Positions 56,395-64,000 of a stretch of 64,000 nucleotides of DNA are shown piece by piece. Source of the DNA: Viridothelium virens (Eukaryota > Ascomycota > Dothideomycetes > Trypetheliales > Trypetheliaceae); the NCBI GenBank assembly GCA_010094025.1, contig ML991784.1:248001-312000 (forward strand), in the 5' to 3' direction. Below the pieces are notes generated by a model. That model searched no databases. It saw only the letters and a program-made list of their open reading frames with translations, and was not told where the DNA came from. The translations under genes and the position numbers were made by a program. Position 1 is the first letter of the stretch; each line of letters starts with the position of its first letter.

Positions 56395-57569
56395 GAGGGA
56401 TTCCTTGAGCAATTTTATTAGAGATACCCCGTTGCTAGATAATTAGAACGCTGCGATACTTGAGCTTTGACTTGTAGAAGTCAACACATATTTTGACGAT
56501 ATTTCGTTCCTTGTCGGGCCGCCAGCTTCCAGCTCCCAGCTTCCAGTTTGCAGCGTGGGGAAGCAGGTCGTAGAGGTACTCCGTACCTGCAGGCGGAAAT
56601 GATTTACGGATCTGGCCTAGACCTTGTGCTGCCAAAACATGGAACACCAGCAAACAGAATCCAGACCAGCGCCACCTGTTCGATTGTGGAGGCAACTGAG
56701 CCCCGTCAACCCAAGGGAAAGGACTCGCCTAACAGGTATACTTAGGTGAAGATGTGTCCTTCATCTACGACCGTCTCCTCTTCCGCCTGGAAATGGATAG
56801 AAATGAAGGGTCAAGGGTGGAGATCCGATGGTGACGAGAAGGTGAGAAGTAAGAATAATTAGGTAGGGATTCTGGGTAGGCAATACGGTAGCGTGGGTAG
56901 TAACTATAGCCGATGAGGAGACGATCAGCCAGCATGCTTGCTCAGCGAAAACGCTGGACGAATGATGAGAGGGCAAAGGATTGCTATAATTACGATTGCG
57001 GCTCTCGGACTCAGCCTCGACCATATCCAGCACCTTGCGCCGTTGCCCGGCTTTAGCGCAGGCGATGGTATGTAATTAGGCGATCGTCTGTTTGCCCTGG
57101 CCGTAATCCTCTCCTTTGATTCCTCCGATATCACCGCCAATGTATGAACTGCAGCGCAAAAGCACTAACTCACCGAAATGATGCATCAAAGTATTTTGCT
57201 TCAGCCCGGACACTGCAGTGTTGGTGTGATTACGCGACCGCACGCGGCCAACGGTGGGGAAACAGATCGATGTGGCGGAGCTGAGCATATTAGAGTAATC
57301 CGGATCTGTCAGTAAGAGCTACAGATTTGTGAATCTACCGAGTACTTAAGAGGTAAACGGCCTTTTTCGCGCGTCGTTTCGGCATCGCTCCCGTAAAGTA
57401 AGGTCTTGCGCCACGGCTGCGTAGAATGGCTAAGACCTGGATCCAGCCTCTTTACTTACTTCTTCTCCCCTTCGCTACCTTACAATCTTTTCCCTCGGAT
57501 CGGACCACGCACTGAGGATGGATTAGAGCTTTAACATCGCTGGAGAGCGACCAGCACAATTCGTCAAAC
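56395..57569. other. Intergenic, no supported gene (1.2 kb)
   Basis: Only conflicting short frames, including minus-strand ones near 56760-57290 without recognisable content. It holds the terminator of the SNF2 gene and the promoter of the next gene. Confidence 0.5.
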
Positions 57570-60247
57570 ATGACGGAGCATCGTGGGAACTACCAGGAAC
57601 TTACGGAGTATTCGAGCGAACTCTTTGACCAGAGCGTCGAGACGTCGACTCCAGGAGATACACCCGGACACACGCCTGGTCTACAGCAGACTAACTTCTC
57701 GGGCACTGAACCTTTGCTATCTCCCCCTACCACTTACCAGCCTTCTCCCGACTTGAATGAGAATCCCGACCGAACCGCATCCCATTTCCATGGCCTATCT
57801 GGAAGTCAAACGCCGAAATCATCATTTTATGAAAACCTTTCGTCAGAAGAGTACAGACCCGCTGGCGCGACACCATCGCGGCCAATTTACAATGGTCAGG
57901 GAAATTCACCACCATCCACTGGTAGTCTCGTACTGACCCGCGACCCAGATCTCCCACGCAACGAAGCGCGTGGATATCCCAAGCAAATTTACTTACCCCG
58001 CCGACACTGGCTCTATATTGTTTTGATCCTTCTCTCCGTCTACTCGACATTATTTTCCGGCATATATCTGATCCTTGCTTTTCTCGGTCCAAGGTATGGA
58101 AGGGCTGTCCGCACAGGAGGATCCCTCAACTCGGCCGGTGCTTCTCTGCTTACTCAGATCATTGCAAAGTCAATTGAAATGAGTTTCGTCACCGTCATGG
58201 TCGCATTCGTTGGCCAAGTCTTATCAAGGAAAGCATTCAAGGCAAAGACGGGCCAACCCCTCGGAATCACTCTGGCTGAAATGAACATGCGGGTCTGGAT
58301 CATGCAGCCTGGCCTCATGGTCACTCGTTGGGAAAGCGTGCGATACGCCGTCGTCTCCGTACTCGGGATAGCCGCGCTATTATCGGCCATTGTTGCAATG
58401 CTTTATACCTCTGCTGCCGATGCTTTAGGTATGCATCAACCTTCCGGCTCCGTCAGAATTATTCCTTCATTGCAAAAAGACACAAAGCTGATCCCTACCA
58501 ATAGTTAAGCCCCAGCTCAGATTCGACTCTTGGCGCTACCGAGGCTTGCAAGGCATGGTCAATACCTCTTTTGCCAACGCGCAATACATCGAGGCTAACT
58601 GCCAGACGCCTGTCATTCCCGCCCTCGATCCAGAATATGGTACCAACAACTGCCTGGATGTTGTCGATTTTGCTGCCAATAGCTACTACAATTATGGCCG
58701 GTACATATCTAATTGGTCGAACTTTGCAAATTCGAGCAATGGTTCGACCGACTTGACCACTAGGCCCGAGGGTGTCGGCCAGTTCAACGGAGCCACCGAC
58801 GTTCATGCCGCCTGGATCGAAATCGCTAATGTTACTGAAGATTCCGAGACTTATGGACGGACCATCAATAACATCAGTATGGCAATGCCTCATGCTGGGG
58901 TTGTTCAAGCCGCGCATGATCCAATCAATGGTATACTTCAGCCCAGCGTAAGCAACACCTGCAATAGACTACATTCTCCCTATAACTAATGCCGACGTAG
59001 GATCTCGATGGTCTTGGAATATATAACCTCAAAGCCGCTGTTCCTTCTCCTGTGGTCAACGCGTTGTGCGTGCAAATGACCGAGGACGAACTGAAGCCGC
59101 TAGTCTACTCCGAGTTCCCAGGCGCAATCCTCAATACATCATCCTGGCCACAACAGCTCGACAATCTCGCTCCAGGATACAAGTTCAATTTGACCGGGAC
59201 TAAAGTAGACCAAATATTCAATTGGAGCAATTCGACTGGACAATGGCCACCTATCTTCCCCAAATATCCCATCAGTTATAATACCGTGCTCAACCAGACT
59301 TCTCAATACGGAAGGGAATGGATCTACATTCTTGGAAAGGGTAGTCCAGCACAGGGAGATGACTATGCGCTCTGCGGACTGAGAGCTTATCTGACACCCA
59401 ACTGTTCAACGTACTACAATGTCACTTCTAGCGGCGGTAACTTGACCGCTAACTGCGATGTATCTCCAGGGAGCACGGACTTCACGTACGCGCAACTTTT
59501 CCAGAATGAGGCTGCACATATGCCAGCTACAAATGCCAGCAAGGATTTCTTTGAACTCGTTCAGGAGTGGGCAACAACCTTGAGTCTGCAATCAGGCATC
59601 ACAGACGCTCAGGCGAGCAACGCACGTCTCTTGACGGACTTGATGCTGCCAGAATACTCGAGTAGCAACACAAGGATTACCTTGCAGCCAAAATTACCAA
59701 GCATGGCCGAAGCTTTGGCTGTCATGGCCGGCAGCACTCTGTTGATGAGTATCCAAGACTCTCCCTTTGTCCCCCAATGGGTACGTATCTCTTCCATGAC
59801 CCATCCCTTCTCCCCCACGCTTTCCCCTCCTCTTGCTAAATTTCCCAACAGAATTACACCAACAACAGCACCATCACTCCTGGCGTCTACGAAACCTTTC
59901 CTATTGCCCTTTCAGCCCAGCAATACGCGTCAGGGCCCTCCTCGCCTTATCAACGTGTCTTCTATCCAGTCCTTCTCCTAGTCTTCCTTACCAACGTCGT
60001 CATCCTCGTCTACCTCCTCTCCCACAGGGGCTTGGTGACTGATTTTTCCGAACCGTTGAACCTATTTGCGCTCGCGGTGAACAGTCCGCCGAAGGAGGCC
60101 AAGGAGGTGCAGAGCAGCGGGCGGTGGGTGGGGCCTGAGGGACGACAGTACGAGACGCCCTGGTTTGTGCGGGCTGAGGGAGAGAAGGTGTATTTGGAGA
60201 GTGGCGGCCATGATGGCACGCAGAAAAGGAGAAGCTTTTTCTACTAG
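57570..60247 (+). CDS. Multi-pass membrane protein with large glycosylated loop
   Basis: Four exons: 57570-58428, 58505-58947, 59001-59780, 59852-60247, giving 825 residues. The first 140 residues are disordered and Ser/Thr/Pro-rich. Three membrane segments follow, at about 147-172 (WLYIVLILLSVYSTLFSGIY), 190-215 and 259-280. A non-cytoplasmic region of some 440 residues has over ten N-glycosylation sequons (NTS, NSS, NGS, NVT, NIS, NLT, NCS) and paired Cys. A fourth membrane segment is at about 728-750, and a cytoplasmic tail ends in Arg/Ser-rich residues. This layout occurs in conserved, uncharacterised fungal plasma-membrane proteins. No catalytic motif was seen. Confidence 0.85.
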
Positions 60248-60263
60248 TCTAGGGCGTTGCATA

Positions 60264-60305
60264 AAACTTGGATCTGGATCGGGATCTGGATCTGGCTCGG
60301 GTGGG
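60264..60305 (+). repeat. Imperfect GGATCT hexamer repeat
   Basis: Just after the stop of the membrane protein gene the DNA repeats GGATCT with small changes for about 40 bp (GGATCTGGATCGGGATCT...). It is a short microsatellite in the presumed 3' UTR and may vary between strains. Confidence 0.75.
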
Positions 60306-60517
60306 TCTGAGTCAGGCTTACTGTGGGAATGCTTGGACATGATTTTTTTCATGGGTTCTACGGAGAATTGCTTTTCGTCTGAGTATTTTTGCATAGCGTG
60401 GCCATCTCTTATCTCTTCTTCGAATAGCAGGCGGAGACTATTACTCGTAATGTCAAGTTATTAAATAATCAATTGCCTTACCATGCTAGGCGATTCAATA
60501 CGAAACGTTGGCAGAGT

Positions 60518-60933
60518 ATGTCGGGTTTCAAGGACAAGGTGAATAGTCCTAGCTCAGAATCTTCTTCGGGTTCTTCGGTATTGTGCAGGGATAAAGCACG
60601 ACTGTTGCGTAGATCTTTACAGCGTCGTGAAACTAAGAAAGATACGGTCGGCTGGAAAAACACCGTGTATTCTACCCGAAGTGGATTTTCATGTGAGTGT
60701 TGTTCTATTGACTTTTGATTACGAAGACTTCTTGAACAAAAGTAAAAAAACCTAGACGACAAAACATGATTCGTAAACGACCGAGTGCCGGGTCGCGAGA
60801 AATTGAGATTGCAGAAGTCTTCAGGAATTCGAAGAAACTTAACGGAGAAAGAAATGGATTTGAAGACCCTCGAGAACGGGCAGTGAGGTCGCGAAGTCGA
60901 TTGAGCATAAATGTAGTATTTAGGCGGAGATGA
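60518..60933 (+). CDS. Small basic Ser/Arg-rich protein, putative
   Basis: Proposed exons 60518-60692 and 60743-60933 (50-bp intron, GTGAGT...AAAG) give 121 residues. Exon 1 reads MSGFKDKVNSPSSESSSGSS then RRSLQRRETKKDTVGW. Exon 2 reads KRPSAGSREIEIAEVFRNSK and ends in RSRSRLSINVVFRRR. Both exons have good coding composition and the join keeps frame. The whole minus strand is also open here (191 residues), so the alternative cannot be fully ruled out. No domain was recognised; high positive charge suggests nucleic-acid or membrane contact. Confidence 0.45.
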
Positions 60934-61318
60934 TATCGAAGGGAGCTCGGTACGGTCGGATTCAAGCGCAACAGGAATTGTAACGAAATGAGAGGCTTCG
61001 TAAATGGGGAACTCCCAGAGAAGTGAGTGAGGCGCTGCTAATCGATTCTTCAATTACAATTGTGTCAGTGCGTCTCGTTGAATTTGCTATCCACTCCACC
61101 CCTCGCCACATTGTAGGTTGTACACAGTGATATCAGAAGCTGAATGGGCCAAGACAATCAACTCTATTTTCCTTTCCATAAGTTACTAATCTATCAAAAT
61201 AGCGACCGGCTCCCTACCCGTACTTTTTTTTAGCAAACCGTCGATTCCACCTTTCGCTCCTAGCTTATTGTCCCGCTCCAGTCTTAGCCTTGTAGGCAAT
61301 TCATCATTCCTCCGCTAA
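60934..61318. other. Convergent 3' region
   Basis: Between the putative small basic gene (plus) and SEC31 (minus). No supported gene. Confidence 0.5.
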
Positions 61319-64000
61319 CTACCCCACTGGGGTGGCCTTACTCATGGCGATCAGCCTCTTTACGCCAACCATCCAATTCCCACCTTCGCTCTCCAACTTG
61401 GTTTTCATCAACCCCATCAGCTGGCCCTGCGCACTTTCAAAATCCCTCCCCTCGACGCTGCGACTCAGCTGCACCAGCTGCTGCACGGTGTCCTCCTTCA
61501 GCAAATCTTCATTGTTTAGGTGATCGAACAGGAGGCCGAGCCGCTTCTCTGTGTCGAGCACCTCTTTGCGATATGAGGAGGGCGCTTTCGCTTTCACGCG
61601 CTGCATATCGCCATTGAGAATTTGGTAGATGGGCTGGGCGGCGGCAGGAATGTGAGAGCGGTCACCAGGTGCTATGACTGATTAACAATCCATCTTTCCC
61701 TCATCGACAAGGTATTCAAAACTTACGGTGTTTAGGTGGAGCAGGCGATGACCGTGTTTGCTGAACTGGCTGCGGAGGTTGAGCGGGGGATGCCGTGTTC
61801 CGTGGAGGCCCAGCGGGAGGAGGACCTGGACCTGCTCTCGGTGGACCTTGAGGGGGTGCTTGGGGTGGTGGCTGCGCTTGTGGAGGTTGTTGAGATGGAG
61901 GTTGGCCGTAAGGGATTTGTTGCTGTTGAGGAGCATAAGGACTTTGAGATGGAGCGTAAGGGTTGGCAGGAGGCGGTCTTGATAGGGGTGAAGGTACCAT
62001 GCCTGACGTCGGTTGAGCAGGCGAGGCGCTAGGAGCAGGTGCGTAGCGATTAGATGGAGGCATGCTAGTGGCGTTCGACGGAGGTGGATTGTAAGGTGAT
62101 GGCCCACGAGCAATGGGAGGTTGCATGGGGGGTGCGAAGCTTTGAGAAGGCTGTTGAGGTTGCTGTGACAGCTGTGGTGGGGCATATACATTGGCAGCAG
62201 AAGACGATGGTCGTGGAGGTGGTTGCATCATGGACGGAGGACCAGATGAAGGTGTTGGAGGAGCCTGACCGGCTTTTGGAGGGGGTGGTGGTGATTTGGT
62301 TTGCCCGTACGGTGGACCAGAAGGCGGAGGGGGTGGGGACATCATTGCAGGCTGCTGACCAGGAAAAGGGGCGTTGATTGGTGTGGGAGCAACCCCTGGA
62401 GTGGATCGTCGAGTAGGAGGCTTGCTCCCAAAATCGCTTGGAAGATCATTCCAATTTGCTGCAGTACCAGCCTTGGGCGGAGGCGGTATCCCTTGAGCTG
62501 GAGTTGTTCCTGGAGGTGGTGGCGGGATTCCAGCAGGGGCCGCTGGTGCGCCGTGACCGTATTGGTTTGATTGAGGCATACCATATTGAGAGTTTATCTG
62601 TGGCTGTGAATAACCGGGCTGGGAGTAGCCGGGTTGGGAATATCCAGTGGTGCTTGGGGGCACGTAGGGGTTATTCCCAGGAGACGAGGTAGAGGTCGCC
62701 GGAGTGTAGGGTCCTCCAACCTTTGAAGGCACCTGAGGGCCCGGGGTTGGCTGGACGCCAGGCGCTGCGACTGCGGCACTGCGAGGAGCGTTGCGTCCAG
62801 TTTGAATGGTCTGGCGCGGAGTAGCTCCTGGCTTTTTTATCGCTTGCTTGACACGTTCCTTTGCCGTTTGTGCAGCAGGGTACTGATCAGGAAGGAGGTC
62901 CAAATACTTTTCGGCGACGGCCAATTGGCCATGGGCGGCTACAATATCGGAATACTCGGTGTATTTGGCATAGAGCGGAGCCAATTTCCAGTCTGCCGTC
63001 TTCCTCTGCTCCGGGTCCTGGTATTTCGTGACCAGTCGAAAGATCGTCACCTTTTCGATGAAGTCTTGAAGTGCTTTGGCGTGGATGGAAAAGCTTGAGT
63101 CGTCGTCAGTCTCCTCCATATCGGCTTTTTCAGACTCTTCAAGCTCCTGTGTCCAGATTGAGACAACCTTCTCAAGCTTGGATCCAGCCAAGAAGCAGAA
63201 AGAGGCATCTCTCCTGAGACTCTTGGGGTCTCTGCTTCCACTTATGCCTTCCTCCAGTCGGTCGCCGAGAGCCTCGCAGAGGTCCGGAAATTCTGCTTCA
63301 TCGGCGAAGGTACAGAGAGTTGCCATGACTTCCTTCCAATTCTCCAAGTCAGCATTGTGAACTACATCCCAGAGATTCTTGCCGACTATGGAGGCAAGTA
63401 GCCGCAAATAGTTCGGTCCTTGAGATTTCTTCTTGAGATAAGCAGCCTGGGCCTTGTCAATGCAATTCTGACCACCGCAGATCGCGATCATGAACGCGTC
63501 CGACATCCTATTCTCCTTTAAACAAGTGTCCAGAGCTTCCTCGAAAGAACCCATAATAAGCGCCTGCGTAATTTTCTTGTCGGCGTCAGATTCCGAGCCT
63601 GTGTAGATTTGGAATGGGCTGTTAGTCTTGGCTCCTTTAGAAGCGGCCAAGTCGGCCAAAAAGTTATCACCGTCAGCATTATCAGCATTGTCAAAGAATG
63701 CAGACCCGCCGTCATCCTTTGCTGGAGTAGTTCCATTTACCTGAGGGTCGCCATCTTTCCTATCCGCATCCGCCCTTTCGGAGAGTCCGTCGCCAGACTT
63801 CTCGAACCCTAGATACTCGACAAGCTTCTTCCTGGAATTTCCTGAAATCAGAGTCTCAATAACCCTCCAATCAGCCTTTTCTTCATTATTCTTGGCGCTG
63901 GCAATCTTTGCTTCGCACAGGTCATCTAGTCGCTCAGTGTTCAGTGATTTCTCGAACTTCTCCGTTGCATCACCAATAGCCGAATCGATAGCCACAGTAT
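61319..64000 (-). CDS. SEC31: COPII coat protein Sec31 (partial, N-terminus beyond window)
   Basis: The gene enters from the right edge. Exons seen are 64000-61727 (open at the window end) and 61671-61319, joined by a 55-bp intron. The visible part, about 875 residues, starts after the N-terminal WD40 propeller. It begins with the end of that region and the alpha-solenoid (ACE1) domain ([40 protein letters not shown]). Then comes a long Pro/Gln-rich region with tandem PGYSQ repeats and PPPPP runs that bind Sec23, and the helical C-terminal domain in the last exon ([11 protein letters not shown]). Sec31 forms the outer COPII cage at ER exit sites. Confidence 0.96.

Noticed and set aside
1-64000. 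Transposons, retroelements, CRISPR arrays, bacterial-type operons
   Set aside because: No reverse-transcriptase, integrase or transposase motifs, no long terminal repeats and no regular spacer arrays were seen. Genes have eukaryotic introns and individual promoters.

Overview
The window is nuclear DNA of a filamentous ascomycete (Pezizomycotina). Genes carry short introns (about 47-120 bp) with GT...AG ends and CTNAC-like branch sites. They are spaced by 0.3-2 kb on both strands, and the products are typical fungal ones: cytosolic leucyl-tRNA synthetase, frataxin, AP-3 sigma, Dph3, Sec31, UreG, and a large protein with a C-terminal GAR domain. The class cannot be fixed from sequence alone. 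I saw no tRNA, rRNA, CRISPR array, retroelement or DNA transposon. Exon coordinates were read by eye from splice signals and reading-frame continuity, not from transcripts.

Layout. 0-14 kb is mostly housekeeping: an alpha/beta hydrolase (TMEM53/PaxU type), a mitochondrial PDK/BCKDK-type kinase, a small conserved-looking protein, urease accessory protein UreG, a membrane-anchored LEA2-like protein, cytosolic LeuRS, and a small putative mitochondrial membrane protein divergent from LeuRS. 14.5-24.7 kb is metabolic: a Gfo/Idh/MocA dehydrogenase, a divergent pair of a zinc sorbitol/xylitol-type dehydrogenase and an SDR, myo-inositol oxygenase, a CmcJ/AsaB-type oxygenase and a glyoxalase-fold (VOC) protein. 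24.8-36 kb looks accessory. It holds a decayed alcohol dehydrogenase, a truncated permease fragment, two FAD monooxygenases, an aldo-keto reductase, a membrane protein with an awkward exon junction, and an orphan exon-like fragment.

37-64 kb returns to core genes: Dph3, frataxin, AP-3 sigma and a DUF2470/DUF4499-like protein. Next come two disordered proteins that share a conserved C-terminal motif, a 2-oxoglutarate/Fe(II) oxygenase, the 1,400-residue GAR-domain protein and an SNF2-family ATPase whose N-terminal region appears to be read through two compensating frame changes. The window ends with a four-TM glycoprotein-like protein, a small basic protein, and the C-terminal two thirds of Sec31, cut by the window end.

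How the genes may work together. The best candidate system is the 14.5-22.4 kb block. MIOX converts myo-inositol to D-glucuronate. The Gfo/Idh/MocA enzyme resembles inositol 2-dehydrogenases. The divergent MDR/SDR pair fits the L-idonate to 5-keto-gluconate to gluconate end of the fungal glucuronate pathway. This would be an inositol/uronate catabolic locus; the substrate assignments are inference.
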